NCBI RefSeq assembly: GCF_900107255.1
Contig: NZ_FNPH01000004.1
Coordinates: 1-64,000, forward strand
Source of the DNA: Micromonospora pattaloongensis
Lineage (GTDB): Bacteria; Actinomycetota; Actinomycetes; Mycobacteriales; Micromonosporaceae
Reading direction: 5' to 3'
DNA: 64,000 nt
The notes below the pieces were generated by a model. It made no database searches. It was not told the origin of the DNA and was given only the letters and a program-made list of their open reading frames with translations. A program made the position numbers and the translations under genes. Positions 14,898-22,547 of the stretch are shown in pieces; position 1 is the first letter of the stretch; every line of letters begins with the position of its first letter.

Positions 14898-16421
14898 GTG
14901 AGCGGGTTCGAGGCGGTTGACTGGCAGGCGCGCACCGGTCCATACCGGGGGTTGCACTCCCCGCCGGGCGGGCTCGCACTGAGCCTCGGATACCTGCTGG
15001 TCTCGCTGGCCGGCATCGCGGTCTACCCGTCGCTCTCCGAGACCGGGAAAATGATCGACTACCTGGTGGTGTCGTTCGCGCCCGTCCCGGCCATCATGGT
15101 CGGGCTCAGCCGCACCCCGGCCGGCAACCGCAGGCCCTTCTGGTTCCTGCTCGCCGCGCTGGTCAGCTTCAACGCCGGCAACGTGGCGTGGTACTGGTAC
15201 GTCTTCGCGATGGACCTGCCCACCGGCGACGGCACGATCGCCAGCGTCTTCGCCGCGCTGGCCCAGATCTTCATGTTCTGTGGCGCGATCGCCATCGTCG
15301 TGCGGCGTGGCCGCAATGATGTCGGTGGACTGATCGACAGCACCATCATGTCGATGGTGGTCGGCGGCGTCATCTGGGACTTCGTACTCCTGCCGCAGAT
15401 GGACTCCGTCGACGCCCCGGCGCTGACGCAGATCGCCACCTGCGTGATGGTGTTCATGCTGACCGGCATCCTCGGCTGCCTGGTCCGGTTGCTGCTCACC
15501 GCCCGGGAGTTCATCCCGGCGCTGTGGTTCCTGGTCGCCGCCATGGCGTTCTCGCTCACCGGCGTGATCACCGTCGCCCTCGTGGTCGAGCCGGGCACGG
15601 CCGAACGGCCGGCGTTCACCGACATGGTCTACCTCGCCGGCTACACCGCCGTCGGGCTGTGCGCGCTGGCCCGCTCGGTGGTCCGTCTCCTGGGGCCCGG
15701 GCGGGCGCCGAAGGACGAGCTGAGCGTCGGCCGGTTGGTCTTCCTCGGCCTCTCGCTGGCTGCGCTGCCGGCCGTCGGCGGCGCACGTGAGCTGCTCGGT
15801 CAGCCCGTCGACGCCACCCTGCTCGCGGTCGGCACCGCCGCGGTCACGCCGCTGGTGATGGCGCGGATCTGGCGGGTGTGGTCGGAGCGGATGCGGGTGC
15901 TGCGGTACCAGGCCAGTCACGATACGGTCACCGGCCTGCCCAACCGGCCCGAGTTCGTCAACCGGCTGACCGACGCGCTGCGCACCGGCCGGCGGCTGGT
16001 GGTGGTCTTCTGCGAGGTGGACGAGTTCAAGGAGATCAGCGACCGGTTCGGGCACGCCGGCGCGGACGAGCTGGTCCGGGGGGTTGCCGAGCGGCTGCGC
16101 GGGTGTGTCCGCGAGACCGACACGGTGAGCCGGTTCGGTGGCGACCAGTTCGTCATGCTCTGGCTCGACGGCGACACCGACGATGCGGGGAAGCTGTCCC
16201 GGCGGGTCGAGAAGGCGTTCCGGGAGCCGTTCCGGGTCGCCGGCGAGCCGGTGGTGATGGGGGCGAACCTCGGCGTGGTCTGCGATAACCGCGGTGAGGC
16301 CGACGACCTGGTCCGGCGCGCCGACGCCGCGATGTACGTGGCGAAGCAGGAGCGCCGCGTGGTGCCCGGCGCCCGTACCAGGGCCGCCTTCGCGGACGAC
16401 ACCACCGACCGGCGCCGCTGA
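14898..16421 (+). CDS. Membrane GGDEF-domain protein with altered GGDQF signature
   Basis: 507 aa from the GTG at 14898, placed by a leaderless -10 box. About nine to ten hydrophobic segments (residues 25-330) form a membrane sensor region without a recognised ligand-binding family. A GGDEF domain follows (about 340-500): HDTVTGLPNR, then FGHAGADELVRGV, and the active-site loop RFGGDQF near residue 412-418. Diguanylate cyclases normally have GG(D/E)EF, so replacement of the Glu by Gln suggests weak or absent cyclase activity and perhaps a GTP- or c-di-GMP-sensing role. The metal-binding region upstream looks kept. Confidence 0.85.
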   Translation: MSGFEAVDWQARTGPYRGLHSPPGGLALSLGYLLVSLAGIAVYPSLSETGKMIDYLVVSFAPVPAIMVGLSRTPAGNRRPFWFLLAALVSFNAGNVAWYWYVFAMDLPTGDGTIASVFAALAQIFMFCGAIAIVVRRGRNDVGGLIDSTIMSMVVGGVIWDFVLLPQMDSVDAPALTQIATCVMVFMLTGILGCLVRLLLTAREFIPALWFLVAAMAFSLTGVITVALVVEPGTAERPAFTDMVYLAGYTAVGLCALARSVVRLLGPGRAPKDELSVGRLVFLGLSLAALPAVGGARELLGQPVDATLLAVGTAAVTPLVMARIWRVWSERMRVLRYQASHDTVTGLPNRPEFVNRLTDALRTGRRLVVVFCEVDEFKEISDRFGHAGADELVRGVAERLRGCVRETDTVSRFGGDQFVMLWLDGDTDDAGKLSRRVEKAFREPFRVAGEPVVMGANLGVVCDNRGEADDLVRRADAAMYVAKQERRVVPGARTRAAFADDTTDRRR

Positions 16422-16493
16422 CGACCGAACTGGTCGTCGGCATGATCCGGATACCCTTGCGGCGGCCGCCGCCCCGGCCGGACAGGAGCAGCA

Positions 16494-18344
16494 ATGACCG
16501 CGCACACCCCGGACGCGTTCGACTCCTCGGCGCCGACCGTGCAGTTTCCCGTCGTGCGGGCGGAGCGGCAGTCGACCGCGGAGTCCACTCCCGGCGGCGG
16601 TCAGCCCGGTGACCGCGGGGAGCCGGGTGCTCCGGCGGCGGCGTCCGGTGGGGACGCGCCGCGGCGGGGCCGGCGGGCGCTCATCGCATCGGCGGTCGCC
16701 GCCGCCGCGGTCGTCGCGGCCGGCGGCGTGGCGGGGTACGCGTACGCGGGCGACGTGCCGCGCGGCACGACGGTGCTCGGCGTGGAGCTGGGCGGTGCGA
16801 CCCGGGCGGAGGCCACCGCGGCGCTCCGCGCCGAGCTCGCCCGGCGCGCCGACCGGCTCGCCGCCCCGGTTCCCGTCACGGTCGCCGGCAAGACCGCCCG
16901 GATCACGCCGGCCAGCGTCGGTCTCGCCGTCGACGTCGAGGCGACGGTCGCGGCCGCGACCGGGAAGAAGTCGGACCGGCTGACCCGGCTGTTCGGCGGT
17001 CACGAGGTGCAGCCCGTGGTGACGGTGGACGCGGCCCGGCTCGACGCCGAGCTGCGCCGGGCGGCCGGCACGTTCGGGGAGCAGATGACGATGCCGGCGG
17101 TGGTCTTCGAGGGCATCACGCCCAAACCCGTCTATCCCCGTCCCGGCAAGGGGTTGGACGCCGAGCGGTCGGCGCAAGCGGTGCGGGAGGGCTGGCTGGG
17201 CGGGCAGGCCGTGGCGATTCCGCTGGTCGAGCTGCACCCGGCCAGCGACGCCGCAGAGGTCGACCGCCTCGTCGCCGAGCTGGCCGGCCCGGCCGTCGCC
17301 GCCCCGGTGACCGTGACCACGGATCGTGGTGAGCTGACCATCCCGCCGGCCGCGACGGCGAAGAGCCTGAGGCTCACGGCGGACAAGAACGGCAAGATTA
17401 ACCCGAGGATCGATCAGAAGGCGCTACGGGCCGCCATCGCCGGGCAGCTCGCGAAGATCGAGGTCAAGCCGAAGGACGCCACGGTCTCCATCTCCGGCGG
17501 CAAGCCACGGGTCTCGCCCAGCGCGCCCGGACAGCAGGTGGATCTGTCGGCGCTCGCCGGTGAGCTGCTGGCGGTGCTGCCGAAGCCCGACGGACGCCAC
17601 GTCACGGCGGCGCTCAAGCCCCTGCAGCCCGGCACGACCACCGAGGAGATCGTCAAGCTGGGCATCAAGGAACGCGTCTCCACGTTCACCACCCACTTCG
17701 ACGGCGGCCTGTCCGATCCGCGCAGCCACAACATCGTCACCGCGGCCAAGAAGGTGGACGGGGCACTGGTCAAGCCGGGCAAGGTGTTCTCGCTCAACGG
17801 CTACACCGGGCCGCGCGGCTACGCCGAGGGCTACAAGGACGCGCCGGTGATCCTCGACGGCAAGCTGGTGCCCGGTGTCGGCGGCGGCATCTCGCAGTTC
17901 ACCACCACGCTGTTCAACGCCACCTACTACGCGGGTCTGGAGGACGTCCAGCACACACCGCACTCGTACTGGTTCAGCCGGTACCCCTCGGTCATCGAGT
18001 CGACGATCTTCTACCCGACGCTGGACTTCAAGTTCCGCAACGACACCCCGTACGGCGTGGTCATCGACACGTCGTTCACGTCGAGCTCGATCACCGTGTC
18101 GATCTGGAGCACCAAGGTGTACGACAGCGTGACGACCGAGTGGAGCCCGCGGCGGGACATCACCACGCCGGAGACCGTCTACCTCGAACCCGGCCCCACC
18201 TGCATCGCCACCGACGGCATCAACGGCTTCACCCAGGACGCCTGGCGCATCTTCCGCAAGGGCGGCAAGGAGGTCGAGCGGGAGAAGTTCACCTGGCGGT
18301 ACCTGCCCGAGCCGCGGTACCGCTGCGCCGAGAAGCCGGCGTAG
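16494..18344 (+). CDS. VanW family protein with peptidoglycan-binding-like domains
   Basis: 616 aa. A disordered cytoplasmic N-terminus (1-58), one membrane segment (about 59-80), and two PG_binding_4-type repeats (about 90-190 and 235-350, with TVLGVELGGATRAEA at the first) precede a VanW domain (about 380-560). The VanW core shows FSLNGYTGPRGYAEGYKDAP and VPGVGGGISQFTTTLFNATY. VanW proteins accompany some vancomycin-resistance clusters but are widespread in Actinobacteria, where they are envelope proteins of unknown activity. There are no van genes here, so a resistance role is not indicated. The ATG follows CAGGAGCAGCA. Confidence 0.9.
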   Translation: MTAHTPDAFDSSAPTVQFPVVRAERQSTAESTPGGGQPGDRGEPGAPAAASGGDAPRRGRRALIASAVAAAAVVAAGGVAGYAYAGDVPRGTTVLGVELGGATRAEATAALRAELARRADRLAAPVPVTVAGKTARITPASVGLAVDVEATVAAATGKKSDRLTRLFGGHEVQPVVTVDAARLDAELRRAAGTFGEQMTMPAVVFEGITPKPVYPRPGKGLDAERSAQAVREGWLGGQAVAIPLVELHPASDAAEVDRLVAELAGPAVAAPVTVTTDRGELTIPPAATAKSLRLTADKNGKINPRIDQKALRAAIAGQLAKIEVKPKDATVSISGGKPRVSPSAPGQQVDLSALAGELLAVLPKPDGRHVTAALKPLQPGTTTEEIVKLGIKERVSTFTTHFDGGLSDPRSHNIVTAAKKVDGALVKPGKVFSLNGYTGPRGYAEGYKDAPVILDGKLVPGVGGGISQFTTTLFNATYYAGLEDVQHTPHSYWFSRYPSVIESTIFYPTLDFKFRNDTPYGVVIDTSFTSSSITVSIWSTKVYDSVTTEWSPRRDITTPETVYLEPGPTCIATDGINGFTQDAWRIFRKGGKEVEREKFTWRYLPEPRYRCAEKPA

Positions 18345-18632
18345 CCGCCGGCCGACGGTGGTGGGCCGCCGCAGCCGCACCGTCCCTGCGGTTGCGCGAC
18401 GGCGGCGTGTCGGACGGGGTGCGTCGGTACGATTTGGGCGGTGACGGCCCCGAGACGAAGCGGGTCGTCGCGATCGGCTCCCGCGTCGCCGCGCGCGCCA
18501 GCGTCCCTGGACCAGCGGCCGATCATCGTACTCAACCCGACTCCCCGCCGCAGATGCCCCCGCGGCCACGCACCGGCATGCCCGGCCGCGCCATCCACCG
18601 TTCCCCGATGGACTCGAGGAGTCGATTCCACC
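18345..18632. other. Intergenic region before the DUF305 gene
   Basis: 288 bp. A TACGAT box at 18428-18433 is 7 nt before a GTG at 18441 that is in frame with the DUF305 gene. It is either the promoter of a long leader or a leaderless start giving 64 extra residues. The lipoprotein signal at 18633 argues for the former. Confidence 0.35.
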
Positions 18633-19346
18633 ATGCGTAACCATCGTCCGCTGCGCTGCGCCGCTGCGACCATCGCGGCGGTAGCCGCCCTCTCCGCCGG
18701 CTGCACCGGCAACGACGACCAGCGTGCCGCCCCGACCACCAGCGCCGGGCCGACGTCCGCCGCGCCGACGACCCAGCACAACACCGCGGACGTCACCTTC
18801 GCGTCGAACATGATCGCGCACCACCGGCAGGCGGTGGAGATGGCGGAGTTGGCCGGGACGCGGGCGAGCGACCCCGACGTGAAGGAACTCTCGGAGAAGA
18901 TCAAGCAGGCGCAGCAGCCGGAGATCGAGCAGCTGACCACCTGGCTCACGCAATGGGGCGCGACGCTGCCGTCCGCGGACCCGTCGTCGGCGACGCCGTC
19001 GGGGGAGCCGGCCGTGACACCGACGGAGGAGACGGCGGATCCGACACCGTCGGAGGAGATGGGCTCCCCGTCGCCGTCGGCCTCCCCGGACGGTCACGGC
19101 GGGAACGCGGCGCCGAGCGGGATGATGAGCGAACAGGAGCTGCGCCGGCTCGAGGATGCCAGCGGCGCGGAGTTCGACAAGCTCTTCCTGGAGATGATGA
19201 TCCGTCATCACGAGGGGGCGGTGCGGATGGCGACCGCCGAGCAGCAGCAGGGGCAGCACCAGGCCGCGAAGGAACTGGCGCGGCGCATCGAGACGAGCCA
19301 GCAGGACGAGATCGCCCAGATGGAGGCGCTGCGGACGGACGACTGA
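18633..19346 (+). CDS. DUF305 family lipoprotein
   Basis: 237 aa. A lipoprotein signal with lipobox LSAGC (Cys at about residue 23) is followed by a Thr/Ala linker and two DUF305 halves: FASNMIAHHRQAVEMAELAG (about 49-68) and FDKLFLEMMIRHHEGAVRMA (about 186-205). The paired His-His and Met-rich helices are typical of this four-helix, ferritin-like family, which is linked to copper or other metals. The halves are separated by a Pro/Ser/Thr-rich spacer. The ATG at 18633 is chosen because it starts the signal peptide. It is probably anchored at the outer face of the membrane. Confidence 0.9.
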   Translation: MRNHRPLRCAAATIAAVAALSAGCTGNDDQRAAPTTSAGPTSAAPTTQHNTADVTFASNMIAHHRQAVEMAELAGTRASDPDVKELSEKIKQAQQPEIEQLTTWLTQWGATLPSADPSSATPSGEPAVTPTEETADPTPSEEMGSPSPSASPDGHGGNAAPSGMMSEQELRRLEDASGAEFDKLFLEMMIRHHEGAVRMATAEQQQGQHQAAKELARRIETSQQDEIAQMEALRTDD

Positions 19347-19508
19347 TCCGCCGCCACGAACGTCACCGCGAACGACAACACCAACGCGCTCGGTCGGCGC
19401 CGCGGAAATGACACGCGTGTAGTGCCGCCTCGCTGGAACGTGCCAACGTATGCGAAGCTTCCGCGGGATTCCTCGGGTTCGGTGCGTGTGGTGCAGGAGG
19501 TGTACGCC

Positions 19509-20207
19509 GTGACGTTGGTTGATGCGTTGGTCTTCGTTCTGGGTCTGCTGGTCGGACTGCTGATCGCCTGGTCGGTGTGGGGTAGGCGGGGCGCGCAGAC
19601 CGGAACCCCCGAGCCGTCGAGCCGGCCCGCGCCGGTCGACACCGAGCCGGCGAGCGAGGCCGCCGGGGCCACGGAGCCGGCCGCGCAGCCGACCGCCGAG
19701 CCTGCCGCGTCCACGGCCGCGGTCATCGCTTCCGCTGCGGAGCCTCGCGACGACGCCCCCGCGGCCGCTGCCGTCGCGGGCGACGACACGGCTACCTCCG
19801 CCGATCCCGCTGCGGTTTCGCCGGAGGAGAAGGCCACGGCCGCGCCCGCCCCCGACACGCACCCGGACACGCCCGCGGGTGACGCCGCCGAACCCGCCGT
19901 CGCGCTGGCATCGTCCGACGACTCCGACTCCGACTCCGACTCCGACTCGGACTCCGACTCTGACGACTCCGACGACCTGCGGCGCATCGCGGGCGTCGGC
20001 CCCAAGGCGGTGCTGGCGTTGCACACGGCCGGCATTCGCACGTACCGCCAGTTGGCGGAGGCCGACGAGGCGGCGCTGCGCGCCGCCCTGCGCGCTGCGG
20101 GCCTGCGGGTCTCGCCGAGCGTCGCGACGTGGCCGTCGCAGGCGCGGGAGCTGTTGGACGCCCGGTCGGCGCCGGCGGTCGCGACGGGCGGCACCGTCTC
20201 CGCCTGA
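19509..20207 (+). CDS. Membrane-anchored helix-hairpin-helix protein with Ser-Asp repeat
   Basis: 232 aa from the GTG at 19509, 8 nt after AGGAGG; the frame is open back to 19422, but that part lacks a ribosome site. One N-terminal membrane segment (about 3-22) precedes a long Ala/Pro/Glu-rich disordered region, then a run of Ser-Asp dipeptides encoded by TCCGAC hexamers. The C-terminal domain DDLRRIAGVGPKAVLALHTA is a helix-hairpin-helix fold of the type fused to various bacterial proteins. It may bind DNA or protein near the membrane; no partner is visible. Confidence 0.75.
   Translation: MTLVDALVFVLGLLVGLLIAWSVWGRRGAQTGTPEPSSRPAPVDTEPASEAAGATEPAAQPTAEPAASTAAVIASAAEPRDDAPAAAAVAGDDTATSADPAAVSPEEKATAAPAPDTHPDTPAGDAAEPAVALASSDDSDSDSDSDSDSDSDDSDDLRRIAGVGPKAVLALHTAGIRTYRQLAEADEAALRAALRAAGLRVSPSVATWPSQARELLDARSAPAVATGGTVSA
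19915..19975 (+). repeat. TCCGAC hexanucleotide repeat in coding sequence
   Basis: About nine near-perfect copies of (C)TCCGA encode alternating Ser and Asp. Two copies have changed to TCGGAC and TCTGAC. Such a repeat can change length by slippage in steps that keep the reading frame. Confidence 0.85.
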
Positions 20208-20239
20208 CTGTTTGCTCACCGGCTCACGCGGCCGACATG

Positions 20240-20276
20240 CACGGCCGGTCCCGCCATCGCGACGGGACCGGCCGTG
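20240..20276 (+). terminator. Hairpin terminator after the HhH gene
   Basis: A perfect 14-bp stem (20240-20253 with 20263-20276) with a 9-nt loop starts 32 nt after the stop codon. Confidence 0.75.
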
Positions 20277-20471
20277 TTCGTTGAGTCGCGGGACGCGGCC
20301 GACCCGGTTGGCGTTGCTGCGTTCCGCCTGCCCGGCGCGAGCGCCGTCAGCGCCGGGATGGGCGCGCGGTCCCTGTGGGCGCCGAGCTAGCCCTCGCTGG
20401 TCCCGCCGCGGCCACCACGGGACTGCTTCCTCGCGTACATCGCCTGGGTTCCGGGGGTCCGGAACTGCGCC

Positions 20472-20497
20472 GGTTGCCGGTGCGTCGAGGGGGGTAT
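20472..20497 (+). promoter_or_regulatory. SigB-like promoter of the SDR gene
   Basis: GGTT (20472-20475), 16 nt and GGGTAT (20492-20497) match the GNNT-N14-16-GGGTA(C/T) pattern. The -10 ends 10 nt before the ATG, so the leader must be very short. The rest of the 300-bp gap holds only the upstream terminator. Confidence 0.5.
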
Positions 20498-20507
20498 TGC
20501 AGGGCCC

Positions 20508-21317
20508 ATGCCGAAGCGATTTGACGACTATGACCGGATAGCGGTCATCACCGGAGCCGACTCCGGTATCGGCGAGGCGACCGCGGTCGCGCTCGCGAAC
20601 GCCGGCTTTGACATCGGTATCGCGTACCACGCCGACACCGCCGGGGCGGAATCGACCGCGGCGAAGGTGCGCGCCGCCGGACGCCGGTGCGAGGTGCGCC
20701 AGCACGACCTGACGGAGCTGCCCGCGGCGGCCGGGGTCGTCGACGACCTCGCCGAGGCGCTCGGCGGGCTGGGAGTGCTGGTCAACAACGCCGGCACCGG
20801 CGCCAGCGCCCCGGTGGTCGACACGACGTACGAGCAGTGGCGGGCGGTGCTCTCGGTCGACCTGGACGGGCCGTTCCTGTGCGCCCAGCGGGCGGCCCGC
20901 CGGATGATCGCGAGCGGTCGGGGCGGCCGGATCATCAACATCACCAGCGTGCACGAGCACGCCCCGCGGGTCGGTTCCGGCGCGTACTGCGCCGCCAAGG
21001 GCGGCCTGGGCCTGCTGACCAAGGTGATGGCGCAGGAGTTGGCGCAGCACGGCATCACGGTCAACGCGGTCGCGCCCGGTGAGATCGCGACCCCGATGAC
21101 CGGCAACGAGGACGTCGACCCGCACACCGTCGAGCGGCCCGGGGTGCCCGTGGGGCGGCCGGGGGACGCCAACGAGGTGGCCGCGGTCGTCGCGCTGCTG
21201 GCGGAGCCGCGGGCGGCGTACGTGACCGGGGCGTCGTGGGCGATCGACGGCGGAATGCTGCTGATGGGGCCCCAGGCGGGCTCGCACCTGAAGTCGGACG
21301 AGTGGCGTAAGGGCTAA
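20508..21317 (+). CDS. SDR family oxidoreductase, glucose dehydrogenase-like
   Basis: 269 aa, classical short-chain dehydrogenase. The cofactor motif TGADSGIGEAT lies at about 15-25, NNAG at about 94-97, and the catalytic Ser (NITSVHEH) and YCAAK at about 161-165. Length and sequence style fit the glucose 1-dehydrogenase/general-stress SDR group that uses NAD(P). It is cytoplasmic. The gene has a SigB-like promoter and is followed after 36 bp by an alcohol dehydrogenase gene on the same strand, so the two form a likely stress-induced redox operon. The real substrate is unknown. Confidence 0.9.
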   Translation: MPKRFDDYDRIAVITGADSGIGEATAVALANAGFDIGIAYHADTAGAESTAAKVRAAGRRCEVRQHDLTELPAAAGVVDDLAEALGGLGVLVNNAGTGASAPVVDTTYEQWRAVLSVDLDGPFLCAQRAARRMIASGRGGRIINITSVHEHAPRVGSGAYCAAKGGLGLLTKVMAQELAQHGITVNAVAPGEIATPMTGNEDVDPHTVERPGVPVGRPGDANEVAAVVALLAEPRAAYVTGASWAIDGGMLLMGPQAGSHLKSDEWRKG

Positions 21318-21353
21318 AGGCGGGTCGTACCCGCCAGCGGAGGGAGCGTGGGC

Positions 21354-22538
21354 ATGAAAGCGGTGGTGTGGCACGGTCAGCGGGACGTCCGGGTGGATAC
21401 GGTCCCCGACCCCGTCATCCAGGACCCGACCGACATCATCATCCGGGTCACATCGAGCGGGATCTGCGGCTCGGACCTTCATCTGTACGAGGTGCTCGGG
21501 CCGTTCATGAGCAAGGGCGACATCCTCGGCCACGAGCCGATGGGCATCGTCGAGGAGGTCGGCTCCGGGGTCACCCACCTGCGGCGCGGCGACCGGGTGG
21601 TCGTCCCGTTCAACATCTCCTGTGGACACTGCTACATGTGCTCGCGCGGGCTGATGAGCCAGTGCGAGACCACGCAGGTCCGCGAGGAGGGCAAGGGCGC
21701 GGCCCTGTTCGGCTACACCCGGATGTACGGCCAGGTGCCCGGCGGTCAGGCGGAGTACCTGCGGGTGCCGCAGGCGCAGTTCGGGCCGATCGTGGTGCCG
21801 GAGGGGCCGTCCGACGACCGGTTCGTCTACCTGTCGGACGTGCTGCCGACGGCGTGGCAGGCGGTGGAGTACGCGGCGGTGCCGCCGGGCGGTTCGGTCG
21901 TGGTGCTCGGCCTCGGGCCGATCGGCGACATGGCGACCCGGGTGGCGCTGCATCGCGGCGCCGGGCAGGTGATCGGCGTCGACCTGGTGCCGGAGCGGCT
22001 CGCGCGCGCCCGGGAGAACGGGGTCCAGACACTGGACCTCAGCGAGTACGACGACATCGCCGACGTGATCCGGGCGCTGACCGGCGGTCGTGGCCCGGAC
22101 GCGGTGATCGACGCGGTCGGGATGGAGGCGCACGGGTCGCCGGCCGGCAAGCTCGCCCAGACGATGGCCGGGCTGCTGCCCGACGCGGTCGCGGCGAAGA
22201 TGATGGAGACCGCCGGGGTGGACCGGCTCGCGGCGCTGCACCTGGCGATCGACGTGGTGCGGCGGGGCGGCACCATCTCGCTCTCCGGGGTGTACGGCGG
22301 GATGACCGACCCGCTGCCGATGATGGTGCTGTTCGACAAGCAGATCCAGCTGCGGATGGGCCAGGCCAACGTGCGCAGGTGGGTGGACGACATCATGCCG
22401 CTGCTGACCGGCGACGACGATCCGCTCGGCGTGGAGACGTTCGCGACGCACCGGGTGCCGCTGACGGAGGCGCCGGCGGCGTACCAGGACTTCCAGGACA
22501 AGAAGGACGGCACTGTGAAGGTGCTGCTCAAGCCGTGA
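21354..22538 (+). CDS. Zinc-dependent alcohol dehydrogenase
   Basis: 394 aa, medium-chain dehydrogenase family of the glutathione-independent formaldehyde dehydrogenase-like type. The catalytic zinc motif GSDLHLYE..GHEPMG is at about 38-65, the structural-zinc cysteines (CGHCYMCSRG) at about 90, and the Rossmann GLGPIGD at about 187. The ATG at 21354 is 7 nt after AGGGAG; a GTG six bases earlier is less likely. It is co-oriented with the SDR gene. The insertion between the domains is longer than in classical ADH, as in this subgroup. Confidence 0.9.
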   Translation: MKAVVWHGQRDVRVDTVPDPVIQDPTDIIIRVTSSGICGSDLHLYEVLGPFMSKGDILGHEPMGIVEEVGSGVTHLRRGDRVVVPFNISCGHCYMCSRGLMSQCETTQVREEGKGAALFGYTRMYGQVPGGQAEYLRVPQAQFGPIVVPEGPSDDRFVYLSDVLPTAWQAVEYAAVPPGGSVVVLGLGPIGDMATRVALHRGAGQVIGVDLVPERLARARENGVQTLDLSEYDDIADVIRALTGGRGPDAVIDAVGMEAHGSPAGKLAQTMAGLLPDAVAAKMMETAGVDRLAALHLAIDVVRRGGTISLSGVYGGMTDPLPMMVLFDKQIQLRMGQANVRRWVDDIMPLLTGDDDPLGVETFATHRVPLTEAPAAYQDFQDKKDGTVKVLLKP

Positions 22539-22547
22539 CCGACGCCG

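Noticed and set aside
16494-18344. Glycopeptide resistance by VanW
   Set aside because: No vanHAX, vanS/R or related ligase genes are present. VanW-domain proteins of this form are common in Actinobacteria without resistance.
17424-22451. 1675-codon open frame on the minus strand
   Set aside because: It runs antisense to VanW, DUF305, HhH, SDR and ADH genes, all with intact family motifs. There is no start-site support or known domain.
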